Assembly (NCBI RefSeq): GCF_000800255.1
Contig: NZ_CP009747.1
Location: 1-64,000 of the forward strand
Length of the DNA: 64,000 bases
Reading direction: 5' to 3'
Source: Pseudomonas parafulva
GTDB taxonomy: Bacteria > Pseudomonadota > Gammaproteobacteria > Pseudomonadales > Pseudomonadaceae
Part shown: one piece after another, positions 30,377 through 39,825 of the stretch
Numbering within the stretch: position 1 is the stretch's first letter
Layout of the letters: each line of letters begins with the position of its first letter
Notes under the pieces: generated by a model
The model's database searches: none
The model's input: only the letters and a program-made list of their open reading frames with translations
What the model was told of the DNA's origin: nothing
Translations under genes and position numbers: made by a program

Positions 30377-32296
30377 TCAGACGCGGAAATGGCTGACCAG
30401 CGTCTGCAACTGCCCGCCCAAGCGCGCCAGTTCCACGGTGGACGCCGCGGTCTCGTCGCTGGCGGCGGCGGTTTGTTCCGACACGTCGCGCACGTTGAGG
30501 ATGCTCCGGCTGATCTCCTCAGCCACTGCACTTTGCTGTTCGGCCGCTGCGGCGATCTGCTGGTTCATCGACTGGATGCCCGACACCGTGCTGGTGATGC
30601 TCGCCAGTGAATCGCCGGCTTTGCGCGCCAGGTCCACGCTGCTGTCGGTCAAGGTCTGGCTGCCGAGCATGGCGTTGGCCACCTGCTGGGTGCCGTTCTG
30701 CAAGCTGGCGATCAGTTCTTCGATTTCCTCGGTGGACTTCTGCGTGCGCTGGGCCAGGCCGCGTACCTCATCGGCGACTACCGCGAAACCGCGTCCGGCT
30801 TCGCCGGCTCGGGCCGCTTCGATGGCGGCATTGAGGGCCAGCAGGTTGGTCTGCTCGGCCACCGACTTGATCACGTCCATGACGCTGCCGATCTTCTGGC
30901 TTTCCTGTTGCAGCAGGTTCATCGCGTCAGTGGAGCGGTGCACTTCGCTGGCCAGGCGTTCGATCTGGCTGATCGCTTCGCCCACCACCTTGTCGCCAGC
31001 ACGGGCCTGGTCATCGGCCTGGGTCGCGGCATGCGAGGCCTGCTCGGCGTTGCGCGCCACCTCCTGCACCGTGGCCGCCATTTCGTGCATGGCAGTGGCC
31101 ACCTGGTCGGTTTCGACCTTCTGGCTGTTGGCGCCGGCGCTGGTCTGTTCGGTCACGGCCGACAGTTCTTCGGCCGCGCTGGCGATCTGGGTCACGCCAT
31201 CGCGAATGCCGCCGATCAGCTCGCGCAAGGTCGTGCCCATGCGCGCGATGCCTTGTTGCAGTACGCCGAGCTCGTCGCGGCGGGTGACCTGCAGGTTCTG
31301 CGTCAAGTCGCCGCCGGCAATACGCTCCACCACCTCGAGGGTTTCGCGCAGAGGACGGGTGATCTGACGGGTGATGATCACGGCAGCCAGCACGCCGAAC
31401 AGCAGGGCCAGCAAGGTGGCGCCGATCTGCAGGGTACGGGCATCGCCGCTTTCGATGTCGCGGCGCTCGAGCTGGATCTTGTACAGCTCATCGCTGACCT
31501 TGACGATGTCGGCGCCCTGCACGGTCATTTCCTGGCGGGCCACGGCGATCTGCGCGGTGGCATCGCGCAGTTGGCGAACGGCTTCGCCATAACCGCGCAC
31601 GGCGGTCTCGAACGGCTGGATGCCAGCGGTATCGCCTGTCAGTTGGCGCTTGAGGCCGTCGATTTCGCCGAGGGTCTGCTCGAGTTGAGTCAGCATCGCT
31701 TGCTCGGTCGCTGCGCTGGAGGCCGCGATGTAATCGCGCATGGTCAGTCGCAACTGCGTGAGTTGCTGACGCGCCTTGCTGATCGCCAGGTACTGCTGCA
31801 AACGGCTGGCGTCGCTTTCGTCGCGATTGAGCACGGTCTGGCTCAGGGCCTCGATCGCCTGCACGGCACTGGCCGCGTTCTGGTCGAGAGTCTGCCGGGC
31901 CGCGACGGTGACCTTGTAGCCAGCGCGCATCTTGTCGAGCGAGACGCGATAGTCGGCGATGGTCTTGCCCAGCTCGCGCAGCAGCTTGACGTTTTCAGGG
32001 CTCTTGAAGGTATTTTCCAGGCGCTGCTGCTGGGCGGTGAAGGTGTCGAGCTTGGCCAGGGTGGTGGCGGCAGCGGCGTCGTCGCCATTGGCGATCATGT
32101 ACTGCAGGCGCGCCACGCGCAGGTTGGTGAGGTCGATGTTGAGCCGGGTGATGTCGCTCATCCAGTTGCTGCGGTTGATCATGCTGCCCAGGCTGCTCCA
32201 ACTGGCCAGGGCCAGCAGGCCGGTCAACAACAGGACCAGGCCGAAGCCCAGTCCGAGTTTGAGATTCACGCTCTTATCGGCAAACCATCTGTTCAT
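30377..32296 (-). CDS. mcpS: Methyl-accepting chemotaxis receptor McpS (HBM-type)
   Basis: The product has 639 residues, the length I recall for McpS of P. putida KT2440, which senses malate, succinate, fumarate and other TCA intermediates. One helix is at about 12-32. A helical bimodular periplasmic domain follows (about 33-285); R60, R63, R183 and R187 are present at the positions of ligand-contacting arginines in KT2440 McpS (recalled). A second helix is at about 290-312, then HAMP, then a long coiled-coil signalling domain with the hairpin tip [25 protein letters not shown] precedes the ATG. There is no C-terminal pentapeptide for CheR. Confidence 0.93.
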   Translation of the reverse strand: MNRWFADKSVNLKLGLGFGLVLLLTGLLALASWSSLGSMINRSNWMSDITRLNIDLTNLRVARLQYMIANGDDAAAATTLAKLDTFTAQQQRLENTFKSPENVKLLRELGKTIADYRVSLDKMRAGYKVTVAARQTLDQNAASAVQAIEALSQTVLNRDESDASRLQQYLAISKARQQLTQLRLTMRDYIAASSAATEQAMLTQLEQTLGEIDGLKRQLTGDTAGIQPFETAVRGYGEAVRQLRDATAQIAVARQEMTVQGADIVKVSDELYKIQLERRDIESGDARTLQIGATLLALLFGVLAAVIITRQITRPLRETLEVVERIAGGDLTQNLQVTRRDELGVLQQGIARMGTTLRELIGGIRDGVTQIASAAEELSAVTEQTSAGANSQKVETDQVATAMHEMAATVQEVARNAEQASHAATQADDQARAGDKVVGEAISQIERLASEVHRSTDAMNLLQQESQKIGSVMDVIKSVAEQTNLLALNAAIEAARAGEAGRGFAVVADEVRGLAQRTQKSTEEIEELIASLQNGTQQVANAMLGSQTLTDSSVDLARKAGDSLASITSTVSGIQSMNQQIAAAAEQQSAVAEEISRSILNVRDVSEQTAAASDETAASTVELARLGGQLQTLVSHFRV

Positions 32297-32463
32297 GCAC
32301 GCTCTCCAGAAAATGTGTGTTGCAAGAATTCACGTCGCTGGGCGTTGTTGTTTTAGAGGGCCAGCTTTGGATCCAGGGGTTATCGGCAGCAAGCGCTGTC
32401 GCTGAAACGTTTTTCAGCGGAAAAATGCCCCATTGGTCGTATTGCGATCTGGAGAAGCGAAGA

Positions 32464-32481
32464 AACGCCCCGAAGGGCGTT
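32464..32481 (-). terminator. Terminator of ypfJ overlapping its stop codon
   Basis: On the minus strand the stem AACGCCC-TTCG-GGGCGTT, with an extra-stable UUCG loop, is followed by TTTCTTC. The ypfJ stop codon (32480-32482) lies partly inside the stem. Confidence 0.75.
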
Positions 32482-33367
32482 ACAGATTACGGGTATTGAA
32501 GGTGTCGCAGCGGTTCAGGTCGCCGCTGCCGAAGCCGGTCTTGAACCAGCGCACGCGTTGCGCCGAGGTGCCGTGGGTGAAGGAGTCCGGGACCACGCGG
32601 CCTTGGCCCTGCTGCTGCAGGCGGTCGTCGCCGATGGCATTGGCGGCGTTCAGGGCTTCTTCCACGTCACCGGGTTCCAGCCAGTTCAGGCGCTTCTGAG
32701 CCTGATAGGCCCAGACACCGGCCAGGCAGTCGGCCTGCAGCTCCTGGCGTACCAGCAGACCGTTGTCGCCCTCCATGCGTTGGCCGCTGCGACGGGCGGC
32801 ATCGACCTTGGCCGAGACGCCGAGCAAGGTCTGCACATGGTGGCCGATCTCGTGGGCGATCACGTAGGCCTGGGCGAAGTCGCCAGCGGCGGCGAAGCGG
32901 GTCTCCATTTCGCGGAAGAACGACATGTCCAGGTACACGCGCTGGTCGGCTGGGCAGTAGAACGGTCCGACCGCCGAAGACGCGAAGCCGCACGCCGAAT
33001 TGACCTGACCGCTGAACAGCACCAGTTTGGGATCGCGGTACTGCTTGCCGGCCTGGGCGAACAGGGCCTTCCAGGTGTCTTCGGTGTCACCGAGGATCGA
33101 GGCGACGAACTGCGCCTGTTCGTCATTGGCCGGCGGCGCTTTGCTGGCCGTGGTGCCTGGTGCAGCCTGCTGTTGCTGCTGCATCTGGCCGGAGAGCTGG
33201 CCGAGCAACTGCAACGGGTCCTGGCCGGTCAGCCAGCCTATGCCGACGATCAACAGCACCGCGCCAAGGCCCAGGCCTTTACCGCCCCCGAAGCGCATAC
33301 CGCCGCCCCCGCCTGAGCCGCGTGCGTCGACCACGTTGTCGCTGCGTCGGCCTTTTCGCCAGTCCAT
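32480..33367 (-). CDS. ypfJ: Neutral zinc metallopeptidase, YpfJ family
   Basis: The product has 295 residues. It shows an N-terminal basic and Gly-rich segment ([26 protein letters not shown]), one membrane helix (about 30-47), a Gln-rich linker, then a metalloprotease domain facing the periplasm. The zinc motif HEIGHH is near residue 170 and a downstream [13 protein letters not shown] supplies the third ligand. The family is known mainly by fold; its substrate is not established. ATG 33367 is preferred over an upstream extension because the conserved start [12 protein letters not shown] follows it. Confidence 0.92.
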   Translation of the reverse strand: MDWRKGRRSDNVVDARGSGGGGGMRFGGGKGLGLGAVLLIVGIGWLTGQDPLQLLGQLSGQMQQQQQAAPGTTASKAPPANDEQAQFVASILGDTEDTWKALFAQAGKQYRDPKLVLFSGQVNSACGFASSAVGPFYCPADQRVYLDMSFFREMETRFAAAGDFAQAYVIAHEIGHHVQTLLGVSAKVDAARRSGQRMEGDNGLLVRQELQADCLAGVWAYQAQKRLNWLEPGDVEEALNAANAIGDDRLQQQGQGRVVPDSFTHGTSAQRVRWFKTGFGSGDLNRCDTFNTRNL

Positions 33368-33444
33368 AGAGTGTCTCCGCTGTAAGGGGCAGTGCATGCA
33401 GGATAGTCCTGCGCTTGAGAGCCGGTCAGCTACCGGAAAGTTGC

Positions 33445-33460
33445 ATAACCGTATGGTTAT
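33445..33460. promoter_or_regulatory. PcaQ-type operator upstream of pcaHG
   Basis: ATAACC-GTAT-GGTTAT is a perfect dyad. It matches the consensus ATAACC-N4-GGTTAA reported for the LysR regulator PcaQ upstream of pca genes in rhizobia. It lies about 107 bp before pcaH. No pcaQ gene is adjacent in this window. Confidence 0.6.
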
Positions 33461-33566
33461 GTCTGCCCAGCAAGTTTTCAATAGGCCGGGCGCGCCGCCT
33501 ACCGGACACTGTGCGTCCGCCTGCCACGCACAGGCGGCCCGCACAATTCCAAGAGAGGACACCGGC

Positions 33567-34286
33567 ATGCCTGCCCAGGATAACCGCCGCTTCGCGATCC
33601 GTGATCGCAACTGGCACCCCAAGGCCTTGACCCCAGACTACAAGACCTCCATTGCCCGCTCGCCACGCCAGGCGCTGGTGAGCATTCCCCAGTCGATCAG
33701 CGAAACCACAGGCCCGGACTTTTCCCACCTGCGGTTCGGCGAGCATGACCATGACCTGCTGTTGAACTTCAACAACGGCGGCTTGCCCATCGGCGAGCGG
33801 ATCATCGTTGCCGGCCGTGTAGTCGACCAGTACGGCAAGCCGGTGGCCAACACCCTGGTGGAAATGTGGCAGGCCAACGCCGGTGGCCGCTACCGACACA
33901 AGAATGACCGCTACCTGGCGCCGCTGGATCCGAACTTCGGCGGCGTCGGTCGGTGCCTGACCGACCGCGATGGCTACTACAGCTTCCGCACCATCAAGCC
34001 GGGTCCGTACCCTTGGCGTAACGGGCCGAACGACTGGCGTCCGGCGCACATTCACTTTTCCATCAGTGGCCCGGCGATCGCCACCAAGCTGATCACCCAG
34101 TTGTACTTCGAAGGCGACCCGTTGATCCCGATGTGCCCGATCGTCAAGTCGATCGCCAATCCACAAGCGGTGCAGAGCCTGATCGCGCGCCTGGACATGA
34201 GCCAGGCCAATCCGATGGATTGCCTGGCCTACCGCTTCGACATCGTGCTGCGTGGCCAGCGCCAGACCCACTTCGAGAACCGCTGA
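33567..34286 (+). CDS. pcaH: Protocatechuate 3,4-dioxygenase beta subunit
   Basis: PcaH is the catalytic chain that cleaves protocatechuate between its hydroxyls to beta-carboxy-cis,cis-muconate, using non-heme Fe(III). The product has 239 residues as in P. putida. Iron ligands are visible: Tyr in NDRYLAPLD, Tyr in GPYPWRN, and the two His of PAHIHFS. AGAGAGG precedes ATG 33567; the frame continues upstream without function. The pcaG gene follows after 11 nt with its own GAGGAG. Confidence 0.97.
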   Translation: MPAQDNRRFAIRDRNWHPKALTPDYKTSIARSPRQALVSIPQSISETTGPDFSHLRFGEHDHDLLLNFNNGGLPIGERIIVAGRVVDQYGKPVANTLVEMWQANAGGRYRHKNDRYLAPLDPNFGGVGRCLTDRDGYYSFRTIKPGPYPWRNGPNDWRPAHIHFSISGPAIATKLITQLYFEGDPLIPMCPIVKSIANPQAVQSLIARLDMSQANPMDCLAYRFDIVLRGQRQTHFENR

Positions 34287-34297
34287 GGAGCGCCGTC

Positions 34298-34903
34298 ATG
34301 CCTATCGAACTGCTGCCGGAAACCCCTTCGCAGACCGCCGGCCCCTATGTGCACATCGGCCTGGCCCTGGAAGCGGCGGGCAACCCCACCCGTGATCAGG
34401 AAATCTGGAGCCGACTCGCCCGCCCCGAGGCGCCTGGCGAGCATATTCTGCTGCTCGGCCACGTCTACGACGGCAATGGTCACCTGGTGCGCGACTCCTT
34501 CCTCGAGGTGTGGCAGGCCGATGCCAACGGCCAATATCAGGATCAGTTCAACCTGGAAAATGCCTTCAACAGTTTCGGTCGTACCGCCACCACCTTCGAT
34601 GCGGGCGAGTGGACGCTGCACACGGTGAAGCCGGGGGTTGTGAACAACGCTGCCGGGGTGCCCATGGCGCCGCACATCAACATCAGCCTGTTCGCCCGGG
34701 GCATCAACATCCACTTGCACACGCGGCTGTACTTCGATGACGAAGCCGAGGCCAACGCGCAGTGCCCGGTGCTCAACCTGATCGAGCAGCCGCAGCGCCG
34801 GGAAACCCTGATCGCCAAGCGCTGCGAAGTGGACGGCAAGACAGCCTACCGGTTCGACATGCGTATTCAGGGGGAAGGGGAGACGGTGTTCTTCGACTTC
34901 TGA
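34298..34903 (+). CDS. pcaG: Protocatechuate 3,4-dioxygenase alpha subunit
   Basis: PcaG is the non-iron chain that pairs with PcaH and forms part of the active-site wall. The product has 201 residues. It starts MPIELLPETPSQTAGPYVHIGLAL and shows the shared dioxygenase fold with DSFLEVWQADANGQY and APHINISLFARGINIHLHTRLYF. The alpha chain lacks the iron-ligand set, as expected. The next gene converges 40 nt away. Confidence 0.96.
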   Translation: MPIELLPETPSQTAGPYVHIGLALEAAGNPTRDQEIWSRLARPEAPGEHILLLGHVYDGNGHLVRDSFLEVWQADANGQYQDQFNLENAFNSFGRTATTFDAGEWTLHTVKPGVVNNAAGVPMAPHINISLFARGINIHLHTRLYFDDEAEANAQCPVLNLIEQPQRRETLIAKRCEVDGKTAYRFDMRIQGEGETVFFDF

Positions 34904-34943
34904 CGGGATGGGGCAGCAGCCTAATGCCGCCCCGACGGCTCGA

Positions 34944-35381
34944 TCAGCCTTTGACCGGCTTCAGGTCGAAGGCATCGGCCTGGTACTGGAACAGCAGGCA
35001 GTCAGCCTCGGCGGTGCAGCCACTTTCGTGAACCAGGTCGGCCGGCAGTTTGTAGTAAGCACCTGCCGGGTACTCGACGCGCTTGCCGTCGATCACCGCG
35101 TAGAAAGTGCCGGCCAGTACCACTGTCGGCAGCACCTGAGTGTGCTGGTGCAGGCCGTTGTCCACACCTTTCTTGAACTTCACGTAGGCCGAATAAGGCC
35201 CTTTGCCGAAGAGGTCGCCCTCGACGTTGGCGTAGCTGACGGCGCCTTGGGTGTTCGGTACGTCCTGCCATTTCAGCGCAGCGCTGTTCGGCACCGAAAT
35301 CAAGGTGTCATCGCCGGCGTGGGCGGTGAGTGCCATAGCGCCCACGGTCAGACCTGCCAAGAGTTTAGTCAGGGTATTCAT
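34944..35381 (-). CDS. Exported cupin-like protein, paralog A
   Basis: The product has 145 residues with a signal peptide of about 22 residues (...GAMALTAHA). The body is cupin-like: GAVSYANVEGDLFGKGPYSAYVKFKKGVDNGLHQHTQVLPTVVLAGTFYAVIDGKRVEYPAGAYYKLPADLVHESGC. The HxH-type positions and the pair of Cys near the C-terminus (GCTAEADC) are conserved with the protein at 36563. It is probably periplasmic. Function unknown. It is convergent with pcaG and on the same strand as the LysR gene 100 nt upstream. Confidence 0.87.
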   Translation of the reverse strand: MNTLTKLLAGLTVGAMALTAHAGDDTLISVPNSAALKWQDVPNTQGAVSYANVEGDLFGKGPYSAYVKFKKGVDNGLHQHTQVLPTVVLAGTFYAVIDGKRVEYPAGAYYKLPADLVHESGCTAEADCLLFQYQADAFDLKPVKG

Positions 35382-35481
35382 ACAGAGGCTCCTTCGCCCG
35401 TTCAGTGAGGAGGCGAAGGTTAGTCAGGGTGTCGATGTCCAGATACGGGCAAAACGTGTCAGCGCCTGTGCAGTTTCTGCA

Positions 35482-36390
35482 CTAATCGCAACCCCAGCGC
35501 GTTGTCGCGTAGTACTGCTGCGCGTAATCGATCAGGGCGCGGACCTTCGGCGCCAGATAACGACTGTGCGGATACACCGCATACAGGTTTCGCCCCGGCA
35601 GATGCCAGTCGCGCAGTACTGGCACCAGTCGCCCGTCGCGCAACGCGTCGTCGACGATGAAACGGTCGAAGCTGGCGATACCCAGTCCGCCGATGGCTGC
35701 CGCACGTAGGGCCATCGGTGAATTGGCGCTCAGGCGCCTGGGCATCAGCACGTCGCGGTGGCTGCCATCGGCAGCGCTGAGCGTCAGGCGCTGGGGTTGC
35801 TGCAGGCGGCTGTAACCGAGCAGCGGATGGGTGCTCAAGGCTTCTGGCGTGCTGGGAGAGCCCTGCCGTTCGAGGTAGCCCGGTGCAGCCACCAGCAGTA
35901 CTGGGCTGGGGGTCAGCAGCCGGGCGACCAGGCTAGAGTCGGGCAGGTGATCGGTGACGCGCAGGCAGACATCGACTTCCTCTTCCAGCAGATCGACGAA
36001 GCGATCGGTGCAGTTCAGCTCCACGTGCAGGTGCGGGTACTGCTCGACGAAGTCAGGCAACCAGCGGCCCAGCTCCAGATCGCCGAACGCCGAGCCCACG
36101 CTCAGGCGCAAGGTGCCGGTGGGTTGCAGTTGGTGCTCGGACAGCTCCAGCGTCATGGCCTGCACCTGGTCGAGGATCAGTACGCAGTGACGGTAGAACA
36201 GCAGGCCTGCTTCGGTCGGATGCAGCCGGCGCGTGGTGCGCGTGAGCAGTTGCGTGCCGAGGGCGCGTTCCAGGTTCTTTACCTGGCGCGACAGCACGGT
36301 GTGGGAGACGCCGGCCTGGCTGGCGGCGGCGCTGAAACTGCCGAGGTCGACGACCCGGCGGAAGGTGTGCATGGCGCTCAACTGGTCCAT
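35482..36390 (-). CDS. LysR-family regulator between two cupin paralogs
   Basis: The product has 302 residues of the CrgA-like LysR subgroup: MHTFRRVVDLGSFSAAASQAGVSHTVLSRQVKNLERALGTQLLTRTTRRL, then a substrate domain. ATG 36390 starts the conserved N-terminus; the frame continues upstream without support. It sits between two paralogous exported cupin genes on the same strand and may control them. It is not the adjacent PcaQ expected for pcaHG: PcaQ proteins form another LysR subgroup, and this gene lies on the far side of paralog A. Confidence 0.88.
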   Translation of the reverse strand: MDQLSAMHTFRRVVDLGSFSAAASQAGVSHTVLSRQVKNLERALGTQLLTRTTRRLHPTEAGLLFYRHCVLILDQVQAMTLELSEHQLQPTGTLRLSVGSAFGDLELGRWLPDFVEQYPHLHVELNCTDRFVDLLEEEVDVCLRVTDHLPDSSLVARLLTPSPVLLVAAPGYLERQGSPSTPEALSTHPLLGYSRLQQPQRLTLSAADGSHRDVLMPRRLSANSPMALRAAAIGGLGIASFDRFIVDDALRDGRLVPVLRDWHLPGRNLYAVYPHSRYLAPKVRALIDYAQQYYATTRWGCD

Positions 36391-36562
36391 GGGCCAGCGT
36401 TTTCCTCGCGGTAGTGACCGGGTAACGGTGAGAACCAGGCCGGCGCGGTTGTCGCGCCGGCTGGGGTGAGCGCTCATCCTGCATCCGAGCGACGCTTCGT
36501 GCCATAGGCAGACGGCTACGCGCGCGCCCGGTATTGGCGCCGGTCTTGCTTCGCGCCTCGCT

Positions 36563-37000
36563 TCAGGGCTTGGCGCCAATCAGGTCGAACGCGTCGCTCT
36601 GGTACTGGAACAGCAGGCAGTCGGCGGCCGCTGTGCAGCCGCTTTCGTGGACCAGGCGCGCGGGCAGCCGATAGAACGCCCCGGCCGGATACTCGGTTCG
36701 CTTACCGTCGATCACGGCGTAGAACGTCCCGCTGAGGACCACCGTGGGCAGGGTCTGACTGTGCAGGTGAAGACCGTTGTCGGTGCCTTTGCGAAAGCGG
36801 ACATAGGCCAGGTAATCGCCGCGGCCGAAAATGTCGCCTTCGACATTGGCATAGGTGACCGCCCCCTGGGTGCCTGGCACCTCTTGCCAGGTGAGCTTGG
36901 CGCTGTCGGGGACCGATATCAGTGGCGGGCCGGGCTCGCGGGCGCAGCCGGCCAGTGTGGCGACGATGGCGATTGCCAGGGGGAAGGTGAACGTGCGCAT
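36563..37000 (-). CDS. Cupin-like lipoprotein, paralog B
   Basis: The product has 145 residues, the same length as the protein at 34944, and is clearly paralogous (SVPDSAKLTWQEVPGTQGAVTYANVEGD, LPTVVLSGTFYAVIDGKRTEYPAGA, LVHESGCTAAADCLLFQYQSDAFDL). It differs at the N-terminus: a lipobox LAGC with Cys19 replaces a plain signal peptide, so this copy is membrane-anchored. GAGGAAG precedes ATG 37000. Function unknown. Confidence 0.87.
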   Translation of the reverse strand: MRTFTFPLAIAIVATLAGCAREPGPPLISVPDSAKLTWQEVPGTQGAVTYANVEGDIFGRGDYLAYVRFRKGTDNGLHLHSQTLPTVVLSGTFYAVIDGKRTEYPAGAFYRLPARLVHESGCTAAADCLLFQYQSDAFDLIGAKP

Positions 37001-37212
37001 GATGTGCTTCCTCGACCGATGGAATGGACATGCAGCCAGCAACCGCAGACATCGGACGAACCACAGGTGCACCTCACGTCAGCGCGTTGAAGCGCGCGGC
37101 ATGAGGTGCTGACAGCCCCTCGCCCCAAGGGTAGGCGTGCAGGCAATACGGTAGAGGAGACGGCGCACGCGCGCTGCTGGCAAAAATGTCAGGTGCCAGG
37201 TGTCCAGCCCAG

Positions 37213-37259
37213 CGCCAGCACCGCCAGGAAGGGACGAGCCCCTCGTAGCCGTGCTGGCG
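37213..37259. repeat. Nested inverted repeat downstream of trmA
   Basis: The 9-bp arms CGCCAGCAC (37213-37221) and GTGCTGGCG (37251-37259) enclose an inner ACGAG-CCC-CTCGT hairpin. It sits 5 bp beyond the trmA stop and could end trmA transcription, although no T-run follows. The rest of the 264-nt interval 37001-37264 shows nothing else I can name. Confidence 0.5.
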
Positions 37260-37264
37260 GAGTG

Positions 37265-38350
37265 TCAGCGCCGGACCAGCAGCACCCCGCTTTCCATGTG
37301 ATGGGTGTAGGGGAACTGGTCGAACAGCGCGCAACGTTCGATACGGTGAGTGTCCTGCAACTGGGCGATGTTCTGCGCCAGGGTCTCGGGGTTGCAGGAA
37401 ATGTACAGGATACGCTCGAAGCGTCGGGTCAGCTCGCAGGTGTCCGGGTCCATACCGGCGCGCGGCGGATCGACGAAGACGGTGCCGAAGGCATAGCTTT
37501 TCAGGTCGATGCCTTCCAGACGCCGGAACGGGCGGACTTCGTTCAGGGCCTGGGTCAGTTCCTCGGCCGACAGGCGCACCAGGCGCACGTTGTCTATGCC
37601 GTTCTCGTCGAGGTTGTGCAGGGCGGCATTGACCGAGGTCTTGCTGATTTCGGTGGCCAGCACCTGGCGTGCGCGGGTGGCCAGCGGCAGGGTGAAGTTG
37701 CCGTTGCCGCAGTACAGTTCCAGCAGGTCGTCGTCGCGTCGGCCCATGGCTTCGCAGGCCCAGGCCAGCATCTTCTGGTTCACCGCGCCGTTGGGCTGGG
37801 TGAAGGCGCCTTCGGGTTGGCGATAACTGAAGGTTCGCCCGCCGATGTCGAGTTGCTCCAGCGCATAGTCGCGGCCGATCACCACGCGCTTGCCCTTGGA
37901 GCGGCCGATCACGCTGACTTCAAGGTCGGCGGCCAACTGTTGCGCGGCGGCTTCCCAGGCGGCGTCCAGCGGGCGGTGATAGCACAGCGTGACCATCGCG
38001 TCGCCCGCCAGGGTGGTGAGGAACTCCACTTGGAACAGGCGGTTGCTCAGGTCTTCGTTGCCCTGCCAGGCAGCTTTTAACTGCGGCATCAGCACATTGA
38101 TGCGCTGGCTGGCGATGGGGAAGTCGTCGATGAGGATCGCCTTGTGCTTCTCGCCCGGCGCGAACATGGCGTAGTGGCGCTGGCCATCCTCGCGCCACAG
38201 GCGGAACTCGGCGCGCAGGCGATAGTGCTCGCGCGGCGACTCGAACACCGACGGCGCCGGCGCATCGAACGGTGCCAGCAACTCGTTCAGGCGCTCGACC
38301 TTGGCTTGCAGTTGCGTGGCGTATTGCGAAGGGTCGAAGGCAGCACTCAT
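37265..38350 (-). CDS. trmA: tRNA (uracil-5-)-methyltransferase
   Basis: TrmA makes ribothymidine at position 54 of the T-loop of tRNAs, using SAM. The product has 361 residues. SAM motif [16 protein letters not shown], the [10 protein letters not shown] loop, and the nucleophile Cys in [12 protein letters not shown] (about residue 320) are all present. ATG 38350 overlaps the stop of the purine permease gene by ATGA, so TrmA synthesis is coupled to an upstream transporter. Confidence 0.96.
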   Translation of the reverse strand: MSAAFDPSQYATQLQAKVERLNELLAPFDAPAPSVFESPREHYRLRAEFRLWREDGQRHYAMFAPGEKHKAILIDDFPIASQRINVLMPQLKAAWQGNEDLSNRLFQVEFLTTLAGDAMVTLCYHRPLDAAWEAAAQQLAADLEVSVIGRSKGKRVVIGRDYALEQLDIGGRTFSYRQPEGAFTQPNGAVNQKMLAWACEAMGRRDDDLLELYCGNGNFTLPLATRARQVLATEISKTSVNAALHNLDENGIDNVRLVRLSAEELTQALNEVRPFRRLEGIDLKSYAFGTVFVDPPRAGMDPDTCELTRRFERILYISCNPETLAQNIAQLQDTHRIERCALFDQFPYTHHMESGVLLVRR

Positions 38351-39642
38351 GCGTTGAACCAGCCCAGCTTGATGACGAACAGGATGGACAGGATCACCAA
38401 CGCCGGGTTCAGGTCGTGGCGACGACCGGAAATCAGCTTGATGGCGGTCCAGGCGATGAAGCCGAAGGCGATGCCGTTGGCGATCGAGTAGGTCAGTGGC
38501 ATGGCCAGGGCCGTGACCACCACCGGTGCCGCTTCAGTGACGTCGTCCCAGTTGATTTCGGCCAGGCCCGAAGCCATCAGCACGGCAACGAACAGCAATG
38601 CCGGTGCGGTGGCGAAGGCCGGCACGCTGCCGGCCAGCGGTGCGAAGAACAGCGCCAGCAGGAACAGCACGGCGACCACGATGGCGGTCAGGCCGGTCCG
38701 CCCACCGGCACTGACGCCGGCCGCCGACTCGATGTAGCTGGTGGTGGTCGAGGTGCCCAGCAGGGAACCGGCCATGGCGGCGGTGCTGTCGGCGATCAGT
38801 GCCCGGCCCATCTTCGGCATGTGGCCGTCCTTGCCCATCAACCCGGCGCGCTTGGCCACGCCGATGAGGGTGCCGGAGTTGTCGAACAGGTCGACGAACA
38901 GGAACGCGAAGATCACGCTGATCAGGCCAACGTCCAGCGCGCCCTTGATGTCCAGTTGCAGGAAGGTCGGTGCGAGTGAGGGCGGCAGCGAGACGATGCC
39001 GGCGAACGGGCTGGCGCCGATCAGGATCGACACTACGGTCACGGCGAGAATGCCGATCAGCACCGCCCCGCGGACCTTCAATGCCTCCAGGGCGACGATC
39101 AGGAAGAAACCGAGGGTGGCAAGGATGGGGGCGGGATTGCGCAAGTCGCCCAGGCCCACCAAGGTCGCCGGGTTATCGACGACGATGCCAGCGTTGTGCA
39201 AGGCGATCAGCGCCAGAAACAGACCGATGCCCGCCGCGATGGCCGACCGCAGTGGCAGCGGGATGCTGTTCACGATCCATTCGCGAATGCGGAAGATCGA
39301 CAGCAGGAAGAACAGCACCGCCGAGAGGAACACCGCGCCCAGTGCCACCTGCCAGGTGTGGCCCATGTGCAGGACCACCGTGTAGGTGAAGAAAGCGTTC
39401 AGGCCCATGCCTGGCGCCAGGGCGATCGGGTAGTTGGCGATCAGGCCCATGGTCACCGAGCCGATGGCGGCGGCCAGGCAGGTGGCGACGAAGATCGCGC
39501 CCTTGTCCATGCCGGTCTCGCCCAGGATGCTCGGGTTGACGAACAGGATGTAGGCCATGGCCAGGAAGGTGGTGACGCCCGCAAGGATCTCGGTGCGCAC
39601 GTTGGTATTGTGTGCCTTGAGTTGAAACAGCCTTTCCAGCAT
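38347..39642 (-). CDS. Purine (adenine/guanine/hypoxanthine) permease, AzgA-like NCS2 family
   Basis: This is a proton-coupled purine base importer of 431 residues and about 12-14 membrane segments. The N-terminal signature [37 protein letters not shown] is typical of AzgA/GhxP/Ade[19 protein letters not shown] and [25 protein letters not shown] are the conserved substrate-site helices. The inner ATG 39642 is preferred over 39654 because GGGAG lies just before it. The exact purine cannot be read from the sequence. It overlaps trmA. Confidence 0.92.
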   Translation of the reverse strand: MLERLFQLKAHNTNVRTEILAGVTTFLAMAYILFVNPSILGETGMDKGAIFVATCLAAAIGSVTMGLIANYPIALAPGMGLNAFFTYTVVLHMGHTWQVALGAVFLSAVLFFLLSIFRIREWIVNSIPLPLRSAIAAGIGLFLALIALHNAGIVVDNPATLVGLGDLRNPAPILATLGFFLIVALEALKVRGAVLIGILAVTVVSILIGASPFAGIVSLPPSLAPTFLQLDIKGALDVGLISVIFAFLFVDLFDNSGTLIGVAKRAGLMGKDGHMPKMGRALIADSTAAMAGSLLGTSTTTSYIESAAGVSAGGRTGLTAIVVAVLFLLALFFAPLAGSVPAFATAPALLFVAVLMASGLAEINWDDVTEAAPVVVTALAMPLTYSIANGIAFGFIAWTAIKLISGRRHDLNPALVILSILFVIKLGWFNA

Positions 39643-39748
39643 GCCTGCTCCCATGACGCCGCAGCGCCGTGAATGTGTTGGACCTCAACAGCAAAGCACA
39701 GACCGTACCGGGTGCCGTGGATTTGTGCGGGGTGCAAAAAAGCCGCGC

Positions 39749-39757
39749 ATCATACCA
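39749..39757 (-). promoter_or_regulatory. Extended -10 promoter element for the purine permease
   Basis: On the minus strand TGGTATGAT fits the extended -10 consensus TGnTATAAT, about 107 nt before the permease start. No good -35 is seen, which extended -10 promoters tolerate. Confidence 0.4.
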
Positions 39758-39825
39758 GCATGGTGGGCGGGGGCCTATGGCTGTCGCGGGTGGCCGCTGC
39801 GTGGTGCGAAGCGGCTTGGCCAGGG

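Noticed and set aside
35482..36390. The LysR gene near pcaHG as PcaQ
   Set aside because: Its sequence is of the CrgA-like group, it does not adjoin pcaH, and it sits between the two cupin paralogs.
39643..39825. Purine riboswitch upstream of the purine permease
   Set aside because: I looked for the conserved junction sequences of the purine aptamer and for paired stems and found none; only an extended -10 element is evident.
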